From: Flammeovirgaceae bacterium 311
GTDB taxonomy: Bacteria > Bacteroidota > Bacteroidia > Cytophagales > Cyclobacteriaceae
Direction: 5' to 3'
Assembly (NCBI GenBank): GCA_000597885.1
Contig: CP004371.1
Coordinates: forward strand, 5,472,001-5,536,000
DNA: 64,000 nt
Each line of letters starts with the position of its first letter. Positions within the stretch are counted from its first letter, which is position 1. A program made the translations under genes and the position numbers. Under the pieces are notes generated by a model, which saw only the letters and a program-made list of their open reading frames with translations, did no database searches and had not been told where the DNA came from. Shown in pieces: positions 17,728 through 25,672 of the stretch.

Positions 17728-19428
17728 ATGCGCTACAGATCACAACTAATGGGTTCTCTTTCTCTTATTTTACTTTTATTGCTATCCTGTTGCAGTAAAG
17801 AGAATGAACCTGAATCTACTTTTACGCTAACAGTAAATGGGGGAAGTGGCAGTGGTAAGTATGCCTCCGGCAGCCTTGTAAGCATTGCTGCCAACAATCC
17901 CTCCCAAGGAGAAATTTTTGAGAAGTGGATTGGAGATATCCCCAGCGGATTAGATGCGAATGAGGCGGCAACTACTTTTGTAATGCCTGCACGGCATATT
18001 GAAATAACGGCTACTTATACTACTGTAAGTGATCCCATTGCCATTACTATTGATAAAGCTACCCGTTTCCAGACGATGGATGGCTTTGGCTTTTTTGGGG
18101 GTCGCGATGTATGGTGGAGTTCTCCTAACGAGAACCATTTTTACAGCGAAGCCTGGCTTGAAAAAATCGTTGCCGATCTGGGCATCACCATCTGGCGAAA
18201 TGAGCTATACCCGCATAATCCACCCTCCGGGAACAATGCGAACAGGCAGGATGCCCACTGGGAGAAACAAAAACCAATGGTGCAGGCGCTGCAGGCAAAA
18301 GCAGATCAGCATGGGGTTGACCTTAAAATAATCCTGACCGCCTGGTCTGCGCCGGGAGCTTTTAAGTGGAATGCAACAAATTATGACTGGGCGGGTGATC
18401 AAAATGCACAAAGAGGCCCGGGAGAGGATGGGGATTATTGGCCTGAGCGAGATGGAGGCACCTTAAATCCCAATAAATATCAGGAATATGCCCAATGGTG
18501 GATAGAGGGCATTCAAATGTATAAAGATGCAGGTGTGGATGTTTACGCGGTGAGCATGCAAAACGAACCTGCCTTCTGGCAAACTACTTTTAACTCTACT
18601 TTTTACACCACCCACTGGTATGCAGAAATGATCAATGCCGTAATACCGATTATAAAGGCCGCTCATCCCGAAGTAAAGGTTTTCGGATCAGAAAATATGC
18701 TATCCATGGAAGGAAAGGATATTAACTATCCTCATTTTTATCATAACACCCTTAAAAAAGATCCTACAGCGATGAATTACATCGATATTCTGGCTGTGCA
18801 TGGATATCATGATGGGGTTAATGCTTCCTCAGGCACTGAATTGGCAAAAGCCTGGACCAATCATAAGGAGCAGTTTTCGGCACCTGCCAATAAAAAGGCC
18901 TGGATGACGGAAACCTCCGGATATGTAGATTCCTGGGAGGAAGCAGATGATACACCCGGCGCATTCAATTTAGCAAGCGATATTCAGTCTGCATTGCTGT
19001 TTGGTGATGTGAGCGGCTGGGTGTTCTGGCAGGGAAGTCGCCTGGGCCGAATTGATGCATACAACCTGATGGATGATCTGACGGTGGGGAAAAAATACCA
19101 TGCTTCCAGAAATTTTTACAGGTTTATCAGGCCTGGAGCGGTAAGAGTGCTGGCACAGTCAGCTGATGAAGCTATTTCTGTTTCAGCTTTTGAACATGCT
19201 CAAAATGGCTCTCATACCATTGTACTCATTAATTCAGCAGATACACCTGGGGCAGTAAATATTTCAATGAGCGGTTCCGAAGCTCCGGAAAATTACGAAA
19301 TGTTTATAAGCTCAGCTACCAAAAACTCAGAGTCGGCTGGCACTGTGCCTGCAAATCAGCCTATTATTTTACCAGCCAGGGCTGTAGTAACCCTACAGGC
19401 TGGTGGCAGTGTGTTAGGTACTGAATAA
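17728..19428 (+). CDS. GH30-family glycoside hydrolase lipoprotein with bacterial repeat domain
   Basis: 566 residues from MRYRSQLMGSLSLILLLLLSCC, which gives a good lipoprotein signal; the frame is open 99 bp further up but that part is spacer behind the IS66 fragment. Residues about 30-100 form an InlB-type beta-repeat (FTLTVNGGSGSGKYASGSLV). The GH30 barrel follows, with DGFGFFGGRDVWW, VSMQNEPAF (acid/base Glu280) and WMTETSGYVDSW (nucleophile Glu395), then a beta-sandwich tail. GH30 enzymes cleave xylan, glucuronoxylan or beta-glucans. Likely surface-anchored. Together with the GH10 gene it suggests xylan use. It is enclosed by 170-bp direct repeats, a sign of acquisition or rearrangement. 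Confidence 0.85.
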   Translation: MRYRSQLMGSLSLILLLLLSCCSKENEPESTFTLTVNGGSGSGKYASGSLVSIAANNPSQGEIFEKWIGDIPSGLDANEAATTFVMPARHIEITATYTTVSDPIAITIDKATRFQTMDGFGFFGGRDVWWSSPNENHFYSEAWLEKIVADLGITIWRNELYPHNPPSGNNANRQDAHWEKQKPMVQALQAKADQHGVDLKIILTAWSAPGAFKWNATNYDWAGDQNAQRGPGEDGDYWPERDGGTLNPNKYQEYAQWWIEGIQMYKDAGVDVYAVSMQNEPAFWQTTFNSTFYTTHWYAEMINAVIPIIKAAHPEVKVFGSENMLSMEGKDINYPHFYHNTLKKDPTAMNYIDILAVHGYHDGVNASSGTELAKAWTNHKEQFSAPANKKAWMTETSGYVDSWEEADDTPGAFNLASDIQSALLFGDVSGWVFWQGSRLGRIDAYNLMDDLTVGKKYHASRNFYRFIRPGAVRVLAQSADEAISVSAFEHAQNGSHTIVLINSADTPGAVNISMSGSEAPENYEMFISSATKNSESAGTVPANQPIILPARAVVTLQAGGSVLGTE

Positions 19429-19447
19429 ATAGTCAAAAGGGGTTTCT

Positions 19448-19775
19448 TTAGAAAGTAAGAGCAGCATGTGAGCCGTAGGAGGTAGGCTGAATGTTGAGCG
19501 ACATGTTTTTGGGCAGGTGTTTCCTGTGTATATGTGGAACCAGGAGGCCTACTCCTGCTCCTACTACATAGCCTGTGATTACATCAGTAGGGAAGTGCTT
19601 GCCCGAAGTATATCGCCAAACTGCAATTGCGCCGGGAATAACAGCAGCACCAGACAAGGCTGCCCATCGCCAGGCGGGATTTTCGGCATAGCGGTTTACC
19701 ATATAAGCGGTTAGGTACATAAATGAGGCCGATGCTGCCACATGGCCGGAAAAGAAAGAGTGGCGGGCGCTTACG
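19448..19775 (-). pseudogene. Truncated PAP2-type phosphatase
   Basis: Minus-strand frame reading SARHSFFSGHVAASASFMYL, then WRYTSGKHFPTDVITGYVVG and a short tail. This contains the second and third phosphatase motifs of the PAP2 superfamily (SGH; R...H...D) but nothing of the first motif or the N-terminal membrane segments. The frame breaks exactly at 19,775, where the right copy of the long direct repeat begins, so the 5' half was removed or displaced by that repeat. A lipid or undecaprenyl-phosphate phosphatase in its intact form. Confidence 0.75.
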
Positions 19776-19943
19776 CTCTTTAAGGAATATCCTGTCCTGC
19801 TCCTAATAAACTGCTAATTCGAGGAATTTGTAAAAGTACTTTAATGCCAACTGATTAAATAGTAAGATAAATGCGTACTAAAAGGCAATAGCAGGTTCTT
19901 GTAAATTTAGAGAAGAACGAGCTACAAGCTCGCACTAGGGGGG
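19775..19943 (+). repeat. Long direct repeat, right copy
   Basis: Partner of 16,988-17,157. Ends with the palindrome CGAGCTACAAGCTCG at 19,918-19,932. Its left border truncates the PAP2 gene, giving a clear junction. 19,944-20,078 holds no recognisable feature. Confidence 0.75.
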
Positions 19944-20078
19944 GGATGGTAAGGGCCAGGCTTGTCTTTTTTACAGGCCACAGCAGTGCAGGTTAAGCGG
20001 CGGCGGCTGTAGGCAGATACTTTCGCTTACCTAATGTTGATGGTAGGTATTCTCTCTTATTATTTGGTCGAAATTTCC

Positions 20079-20450
20079 TTAGCGATGTTGGTCAATTAAA
20101 ATGGTATTTCCATCTGGGTCTGTTACCATAAGACTTGCAGGCCCGGAAGTTTCTTCATCGGCCTCGCTCATTAATTTAATTCCTTTGTTTTTCAGTTGTT
20201 GCTGAATCTCTCTTACATCATTAAACTTTTCAATGTTACTGGCATTTTCATCCCAACCAGGATTGAAAGTTAAAATGTTGCCTTCAAACATTCCCTGGAA
20301 CAGCCCGATAAGAGCGTTGCCATTTTTCATTATAAGAAAATTTTGACTCATACTGCCAGAAAACTCTTTGAATCCTAAGTTCTCATAAAATTGCTTTGAT
20401 GCCTCAAGATTCTTGACGCTGAGACTAATTGAAAATGCACCTAATTCCAT
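20079..20450 (-). CDS. VOC-family (glyoxalase/bleomycin-resistance fold) protein
   Basis: 123 residues, MELGAFSISLSVKNLEASKQ and onward. One vicinal-oxygen-chelate module pair: FSISLSVKNLEASKQFYENL opens the first beta-alpha unit, and ASLMVTDPDGNTILIDQH is the standard closing strand with the DPDGN turn. Of the metal-ligand positions, Glu near residue 8 and the terminal strand do not clearly match a full set, so it may be a binding or resistance protein rather than a metalloenzyme. Cytosolic; single gene. Confidence 0.82.
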   Translation of the reverse strand: MELGAFSISLSVKNLEASKQFYENLGFKEFSGSMSQNFLIMKNGNALIGLFQGMFEGNILTFNPGWDENASNIEKFNDVREIQQQLKNKGIKLMSEADEETSGPASLMVTDPDGNTILIDQHR

Positions 20451-20510
20451 GCTGCTTTCTTTTTTTAATTCTTGGATAATTTTAATGTTTATTCGTTTTG
20501 CCTTCGTTGA

Positions 20511-20697
20511 TTAATCCTGCCTCTTCCAGTAATAGAGTTTATATGCATAATACATAATCTATAAAAAATAGAGCATAAAAACTATTCTCTGCCCTACGGC
20601 AGGAAAACCCGGAAAGACAAAAGCCCAACCTCCAAACAGAATTGTTAACAATGTAAAAATTATTCCTGGCCAAACAGATTTTTGCCAATAAGTATTC
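20511..20697 (-). pseudogene. Small membrane-protein C-terminal remnant
   Basis: The minus strand reads NTYWQKSVWPGIIFTLLTIL, FGGWAFVFPGFPAVGQRIVF, then an internal TAG and KLYYWKRQD with a TAA at 20,511-20,513. Two hydrophobic helices suggest the end of a small integral membrane protein. The nonsense codon and the abrupt break at about 20,697, where IS4-like sequence begins, mark it as a relic. Confidence 0.45.
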
Positions 20698-20995
20698 AGT
20701 TACATGCTATTGTTACCTGGCAGCTGTTTTGTCTAAAGCATTTAGCAGCACAGAGCTCCGATGCTGATACTCTTGATGTACTGGATCCTTTACATGTTGA
20801 GGTGATCCAACAACAAAAAGGACTAAAACAACTAAGCCTTAAGCAGGCGCTAATAGCTATTGCTGCTCTGGCTGGATTTGTTCCTTCAACTAAACAACCC
20901 CTGCCAGGGGAGAAAACCATTTGGAGAGGGTGATTTATCTTGGAAAAAATCTGCCAGGGATATCTACTGGCTTCACAGAAAAAATATGGGATAGG
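20697..20995 (+). mobile_element. IS4-type transposase C-terminal remnant
   Basis: The plus frame reads HAIVTWQLFCLKHLAAQSSD, EVIQQQKGLKQ, LAGFVPSTKQPLPGEKTIWR-G, then an in-frame TGA and KICQGYLLASQKKYGIG before a TAA. The GGFVP-type and PLPGxKxxWRG segments are typical of the C-terminal dimerisation region of IS4/Tn5-like transposases. About 100 codons of a normally 400-500-codon gene, with one nonsense mutation. Confidence 0.7.
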
Positions 20996-21031
20996 ATAAG
21001 GCTAAAGGCTTTTACCAGCGGGGGAAGGAGG

Positions 21032-21505
21032 TTAATTTAAATCTTTCCATTTTTCTGATTCCGAAAACTCTTTGATCACACAGTTTCTTTTCACTAATAA
21101 ATTTTTCATATAATTCATTAGAAAGATTTTGTCAGCCAGTTTTCCTAAAATCCCAAACGGGGATTCGTAATCAAAAATATCGATCATTTCCGTACCTCCA
21201 TTTTTTAAATTAATAAAATGATGTTCATGCCTAAACCGTCTGAAGGCCCCATCCACCATTTCATCAGTAAAATAATTAGGTCTGTCAAATTCCGTAATTT
21301 TAGAAGTGAGCCTTTGGTATATACCAAAATGCTTTGCTCTCCAGGTTACAGATTCATTTAAACTGATCAATCCACTGGTAATACCATCTATGGCTTGCTC
21401 GTTAGTATGTTCAGTTGATATTTTATGTAAATCAATGCTTCTGGATAAATCAAATACGATATGTTTATCAGCATTGATAGTAGTGTGGAGTTCAATTTTT
21501 GGCAT
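21032..21505 (-). CDS. SRPBCC (START-like) ligand-binding protein
   Basis: 157 residues: MPKIELHTTINADKHIVFDL is the usual first strand and helix of the polyketide-cyclase/SRPBCC fold. ESVTWRAKHFGIYQRLTSKI, HEHHFINLKNGGTEMIDIFD and the long C-terminal helix LADKIFLMNYMKNLLVKRN complete the helix-grip fold. Families of this shape bind hydrophobic ligands; no reaction can be assigned. No signal peptide. Isolated between the IS4 remnant and the lipoprotein gene. Confidence 0.8.
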   Translation of the reverse strand: MPKIELHTTINADKHIVFDLSRSIDLHKISTEHTNEQAIDGITSGLISLNESVTWRAKHFGIYQRLTSKITEFDRPNYFTDEMVDGAFRRFRHEHHFINLKNGGTEMIDIFDYESPFGILGKLADKIFLMNYMKNLLVKRNCVIKEFSESEKWKDLN

Positions 21506-21590
21506 TGATCATCTTGAAAGTATGGTAACATCCATTTATTACAGCAGAGCTTGCTAATTCTACTGCTATCGGTACTGAACTTCCAGGGCT

Positions 21591-21700
21591 AACAGACTGC
21601 TTTCTATCTGAATTTTAGAACATCCCTTTGGTAGAATCCGAACAGCGGAATAGGATAGAACATGCTAAAACCTCGCACCAGCTGGGGACTCATGAGTTTG
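21591..21700. repeat. Short copy of the R1/R4 extension with palindrome
   Basis: ACAGACTGCTTTCTATCTGAA matches 607-627 in all but flanking bases, and similarity runs through the CCTTTGG and AATCCG-type words to a decayed palindrome followed by CGCACCAGCTGGGG. A related piece is at 23,606-23,660. Confidence 0.5.
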
Positions 21701-21710
21701 TTAAAAGCCA

Positions 21711-23285
21711 CTAAAAAATCTCTGCAGAGATTCCACGATACATCCAATCACAACAGTCCTGATTCGCTTTATTAGATAAGATTGCTGGTTGGCTTGGCTG
21801 GTTGTACTGGGCTAATTGCTGCCGGAGCTGTTCTGCCGTTACCTGCTTTAAAACCACTGTTTCACTTTCGTTCTTGCCAATTATAATTTCCTTAATTCCG
21901 AGCATCGGTGAGTTTCCATCGTCTGCAATGGAAACGATCATGGCTTTTTCGCCTTTTGGTAAGTTGATAGTGCTTTTGCCGGCCTGCCCGGCATAGAAAA
22001 CGCCATTATCATGCCTGGGCAAATTAAGAATGCTCTGGATGGAAGAAAAGACCAGGTAAGTTTTACAATGTTGCGCTTTTTCTGCATTCGTAGCAATGAC
22101 TTGGAGATTTACAGGAACAGCAGCAGGATCATTCAGAAAACGATCCAGGTTGATCCAGCCCAGGGTAGTGGTGGCAAATGCATGCATTGTCAGGTTTCTT
22201 AAATCCCGCTCCTTTTTAAGCTTCTTATACTGCTCAATGCTTTTTGAAATATGGTTTGCCAAAACCTGATCCTTTTTACTGCCCTCTTTGAGCTTTGTCT
22301 TCCTCTGATCCTTAAAAATTTTGAAAGCACTTGCCTGGTTGTTGTCTTCCTTCAGGAGGTACTCGTGTGCCATACTGTCTATTTCCCAAAGGTTTAAATG
22401 GATGTTTTGCACGTAGAGCAGGAATACTTCTGCGTAACACGACTTATGAATGTACTGCATCCTGGTTTCAAATTCTCTTGTAGAAATTAGCGTGTTCTGA
22501 AACTCCTGCTGCTTTCTGTACAACGTCTCAACTATCCCCCTGTTGATGCCACAGTAGTCAAGTCTGTCTATTGATACTGTATCTACGGATTGTTCGGACT
22601 GGGCAAACAGGAATTGACCTTCGGCTCCTGGGGTGTTATTTTCTAATGAAGCTGAATAATTCCGCTCCATTCTCTCATGGCCTGCCGGATAAAAGTCTAA
22701 CAGCTCAAAAGGTATTTTCGACAGATACTTATCAATTGGTTTTGGATTACTCCACTCCATAGTTCCCTCCTGATCAAAATGGCCATCGAACACCTGGATT
22801 TCTGGTACAGAATGAAGAGAGGGGATTTCCAGATAAATTTCTTTTCCGGTTACAACCTTTAGTAGTTCTCCGGCTTCATTCAGGGCCTTGAGGTAAATCA
22901 TACCATCCGACTCCAGTAGCCCATCCTTACTAGTGGTGGAAAGGCCATTTCTTAACATCTCATAGGGGGTGAGGGCTTCCACTAATTCAAGTGAAACCCT
23001 TGCCGGCGCTATTCCCTGATGATTCTCAAAGGAGTTATCCGGGATCTGAATAATAGAGCCGTACTTGCCGATCAGCACCGTATCCCGGGCGTTGCTAAAC
23101 ACAAATGATTGTGCCTCATCACTGATGGCGCTGTAGGTGTTTTTCAGCTTCCCTTCGAAAAAACGACTTACTGTGCTACTATCAGCGGCTTCCTTTGCTG
23201 CTGTTTCCGCAAGTTTGGTATCCCGTGTACAGGAAAATAAAATCGTGCTTAGCACGCCAAAGGTGATGAGTAAGGTCTTATTCAT
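21711..23285 (-). CDS. Large hypothetical lipoprotein
   Basis: 524 residues, signal peptide MNKTLLITFGVLSTILFSC with lipobox Cys19. A beta-rich N-terminal region contains GKYGSIIQIPDNSFENHQG and ELVEALTPYEMLRNGLSTTS, LESDGMIYLKALNEAGELL. This order of strands is common in large Bacteroidota lipoproteins and resembles ZU5-like or carboxypeptidase-regulatory sandwiches, but I cannot name it. A helical middle (about 270-360, Lys/Glu-rich, Cys at CYAEVFLLYVQN) and a C-terminal beta region follow, ending CCDWMYRGISAEIF. Probably outer-membrane anchored. Repeat copy R4 begins directly upstream. Confidence 0.7.
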   Translation of the reverse strand: MNKTLLITFGVLSTILFSCTRDTKLAETAAKEAADSSTVSRFFEGKLKNTYSAISDEAQSFVFSNARDTVLIGKYGSIIQIPDNSFENHQGIAPARVSLELVEALTPYEMLRNGLSTTSKDGLLESDGMIYLKALNEAGELLKVVTGKEIYLEIPSLHSVPEIQVFDGHFDQEGTMEWSNPKPIDKYLSKIPFELLDFYPAGHERMERNYSASLENNTPGAEGQFLFAQSEQSVDTVSIDRLDYCGINRGIVETLYRKQQEFQNTLISTREFETRMQYIHKSCYAEVFLLYVQNIHLNLWEIDSMAHEYLLKEDNNQASAFKIFKDQRKTKLKEGSKKDQVLANHISKSIEQYKKLKKERDLRNLTMHAFATTTLGWINLDRFLNDPAAVPVNLQVIATNAEKAQHCKTYLVFSSIQSILNLPRHDNGVFYAGQAGKSTINLPKGEKAMIVSIADDGNSPMLGIKEIIIGKNESETVVLKQVTAEQLRQQLAQYNQPSQPAILSNKANQDCCDWMYRGISAEIF

Positions 23286-23339
23286 AGAGTATTCTTCAGC
23301 GCTAATGGTGTTGCCTGATCAGCTCATGTATAGTATGGA

Positions 23340-23690
23340 CTAACCGTTACTGGTTTTTCTTTGCATGACTACCGCTGCTAACATACCATTTGTTAAACAG
23401 AAAACAAATTAGAAGTAAGATCTGGTGCGGGTTGGCTTGTGGTTTGAGTCTTGTTCTGTGTAGGTAGTGGTGCGTCTGAACTGGGATTGCTCTCTGTGGT
23501 GCTGCAATAGAAGGATTAGAAAGGGTGTATTTCGCCGGCTGTTCTGCTCGGGCTATGCTTTTAGTAGGTAGGCTGGCAGAGTACTTCCTGAAGAAGTTCA
23601 GACAGGCGCAAACTGCTTTCTTAAGACGTTTGACTTCTCCCTTTGAGTGGATTCAAATAGCGGAGAAGGATAGGAGGAAGTAGTTTTATC
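23340..23690. repeat. Dispersed intergenic repeat, copy R4 with long extension
   Basis: The hairpin variant CTAACATACCATTTGTTAA lies at 23,378-23,396. From there to 23,690 the sequence aligns patchily with 366-700 (R1), including the AAACTGCTTTCTTAAGACGT-type segment. It fills the space between a lipoprotein gene and the toxin-antitoxin pair. Confidence 0.5.
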
Positions 23691-24144
23691 TTTCCCCCGC
23701 TTCTCTTAAAGTTTCCTCGATGATCTTTTCAGATATTCTAAAATTTGTGCCTTTAATCTTGACAATTATTGGCTTTACAGATTCAATGATTCCCGCTAGC
23801 TTTGATTTTACAATCATCCCGAAAGTGCCCGTATATATAAGTTCAAGTTTGTCGGCCACTTTTCTTGCTTTCAGGTCATCCAGTATCAATGTTGCATTCC
23901 TGATTTTCAGAGCAAGAGAAATCGAACTTGCTTCTCCTTTATCTAATTCCAATTCAAGCAGAGCTTGCAGTTGTTTATCAACATCTTGTGATATCTCAAT
24001 CCAATCAGGTACCCGATGAATAAATTCATTAGCCACATCCTGAGTAATAATGACTTTTCCGTAAAGCTGACACAGCAGGTCTAATTCATCAATCTTGTAA
24101 AGCAGTATCAGACAACTTGTATCTGCAATAACTACATCAGGCAT
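23686..24144 (-). CDS. PIN-like DUF3368 protein, probable toxin
   Basis: 152 residues, MPDVVIADTSCLILLYKIDE and onward. PIN-fold acidic positions are visible: Asp8 in VVIADTSCL, the Glu in LDKGEASSISLALK and Asp residues in ATLILDDLKARKVA. DUF3368 proteins are VapC-like RNases usually paired with UPF0175. The start overlaps the upstream UPF0175 gene by 8 bp, a translationally coupled toxin-antitoxin arrangement. Length is typical. Likely regulated by the partner. Confidence 0.85.
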   Translation of the reverse strand: MPDVVIADTSCLILLYKIDELDLLCQLYGKVIITQDVANEFIHRVPDWIEISQDVDKQLQALLELELDKGEASSISLALKIRNATLILDDLKARKVADKLELIYTGTFGMIVKSKLAGIIESVKPIIVKIKGTNFRISEKIIEETLREAGER

Positions 24145-24364
24145 TTGAAACGTCTTTTTTCACATCTTCTGCCGGATAGTTTATCAGCGAAACTCCATAA
24201 TTTCCTATTATTTCGGCAAAGGCATATTTCGACAACCCGGCTAATTCAGCTGCATGTCCAAGTGATAACTTACCACTCTCATATAGTTTAGCTGCAAGGA
24301 ATATGGTTGTTTCCTTAGGGTCTAAATCTATATTGTCAGGTAAGTTTATAGTAAGTGTATTCAT
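24137..24364 (-). CDS. UPF0175 family protein, probable antitoxin
   Basis: 75 residues, MNTLTINLPDNIDLDPKETT, then AAKLYESGKLSLGHAAELAG and LSKYAFAEIIGNYGVSLINY. This is the characteristic UPF0175 helix-turn-helix layout, close to the consensus length. It lies first in the pair and overlaps the DUF3368 gene, so it should be made before the toxin and neutralise it, and may repress its own promoter. Not proven for this subfamily member. Confidence 0.85.
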   Translation of the reverse strand: MNTLTINLPDNIDLDPKETTIFLAAKLYESGKLSLGHAAELAGLSKYAFAEIIGNYGVSLINYPAEDVKKDVSNA

Positions 24365-24684
24365 ATTGGAATATACGAAAATTTATAATCAGAGTCTACA
24401 GAAGGTTTTTTATGCCTGATCTATTATTTCAAACGGTGACATGCGGCCTTTTATCAGAAACTTAGAGTTTTCCCCCTGCTGGTGCGAGCTTTTAGCTCGT
24501 ATCAATCTATCATTTTCTACAGGGACAACAGATCAGGTGTAAGCTGGCGCTCACTTCCTCTTGTATACAATTCACATCTTACTGGATACTCATGAAATTT
24601 TGAGATAAATGCTTACTAAAAGATAATAGCAGGTTCGGGTAAATCTAAAGAAGTACGAGCTACAAGCTCGCACCAGCGGGGATA
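24365..24684. repeat. Spacer with two palindromic repeats and partial long repeat
   Basis: Contains GCGAGCTTTTAGCTCG at 24,484-24,499 in one orientation and CGAGCTACAAGCTCG at 24,655-24,669 with the GCACCAGCGGGG tail in the other. Preceding it is a piece (24,603-24,655) related to the right half of the 16,988 and 19,775 repeats. No coding sequence. Confidence 0.6.
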
Positions 24685-25560
24685 TCATAAATTCCTAAAC
24701 CATTCTGGTTTTAAGTTTACTGATTCAATCAACTCTGTCTGAACACCAAGCTTTAGTTCTTTCAACTTATCACATAAAATTTCTCCATCAATCAGATCTA
24801 TAGGGGGTGCACCGTCTCTCGTCGCCTCTTTGACTGCATCCCTTGTAAAGGTACCGGTGGTGATAAAAAGCCCTTTATCTGCCCGGCCCTGCATAGCTCC
24901 TCTAAAATCTCTTATTTGGCTGGGTGATACTGATCCGCGATATCGCTTACACTGAAAAATTACATGGAAACTTAGAAACCCACTGATCCTAACAATGCCT
25001 TTACCATCAATTCCTCCGTCCCCTGTCTTGCCGGTAACTTCAACCTGTACAAAACCGCTTTCCCTTAAAAGCCGCTGTGCAAGTCGCTCAAATGCATCTG
25101 GATGAATGTTGAACAGTATTTCCAGAAGTTGCTCTTTCCATGTTATGTTCTCCGCTTCCTGTTCTAAAATATCGGTTTCATCTGTCTTATCAGTTTTCTT
25201 TTTTGGTTCAGTCCTTTTATGGATTTCACGAACTGTTCTTACGATTTCACTGCTGTCAATTTTATTGATATCAAGCTCACTTGTGGCCAAAGCCCAAACA
25301 CCTCGCGAAGAGTTGTCAATGAGTCCGAATTTCTTTAAATAGGTTCTTGACCATGCCAGTCGGTAATCAACCTCGCTTTGAAGACCATTTTCATCATGAG
25401 GAATTTTTAAAATGTCCTCTGAAATATTAGCAATTTCATAAACTGCCTCGTTTATCTCTTCAATCGTACCTGAGCCACCAAGTTTCTTAAGAGCTGCAAG
25501 TGTTGGTATGATCAATTCATCAAAAGTTGGTAAATTATTATTTTGCCGTTTTCTTGCCAT
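24685..25560 (-). CDS. Mrr-type restriction endonuclease
   Basis: 291 residues. The N-terminal winged-helix Mrr domain is seen in LIIPTLAALKKLGGSGTIEE and SRTYLKKFGLIDNSSRGVW. A charged Lys/Glu linker (about 115-140) follows. The PD-(D/E)xK nuclease domain has ERLAQRLLRESGF, TGKTGDGGIDGKG (Asp181, Asp185), VIFQCKRY (Gln203, Lys205) and FITTGTFTRDAVKEA. Mrr enzymes cut modified (methylated) DNA without a matching methylase, and none is nearby. Immediately upstream, after a 110-bp spacer carrying a palindromic repeat, is an AT-rich HEPN-like gene, suggesting a defence cluster. Confidence 0.92.
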   Translation of the reverse strand: MARKRQNNNLPTFDELIIPTLAALKKLGGSGTIEEINEAVYEIANISEDILKIPHDENGLQSEVDYRLAWSRTYLKKFGLIDNSSRGVWALATSELDINKIDSSEIVRTVREIHKRTEPKKKTDKTDETDILEQEAENITWKEQLLEILFNIHPDAFERLAQRLLRESGFVQVEVTGKTGDGGIDGKGIVRISGFLSFHVIFQCKRYRGSVSPSQIRDFRGAMQGRADKGLFITTGTFTRDAVKEATRDGAPPIDLIDGEILCDKLKELKLGVQTELIESVNLKPEWFRNL

Positions 25561-25635
25561 ATTAAGTTTTTGATAAATTTTACTTCATCATCTCTACTAT
25601 TCTTAGTCAAGCTTATGAACTTTAGCAGGATGGAA

Positions 25636-25662
25636 CGAGCTAAAAGCTCGCACAAGCGGGGC
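25636..25662. repeat. Palindromic GAGCT/AGCTC element
   Basis: CGAGCTAAAAGCTCG followed by CACAAGCGGGG. Seven or eight related elements occur in the left half (669, 17,131, 17,165, 19,918, 21,677, 24,484, 24,655 and here), most with a GCACCAGCGGGG tail on one side. Always intergenic and REP-like; they could form mRNA hairpins. Confidence 0.65.
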
Positions 25663-25672
25663 AGTTTTTATA

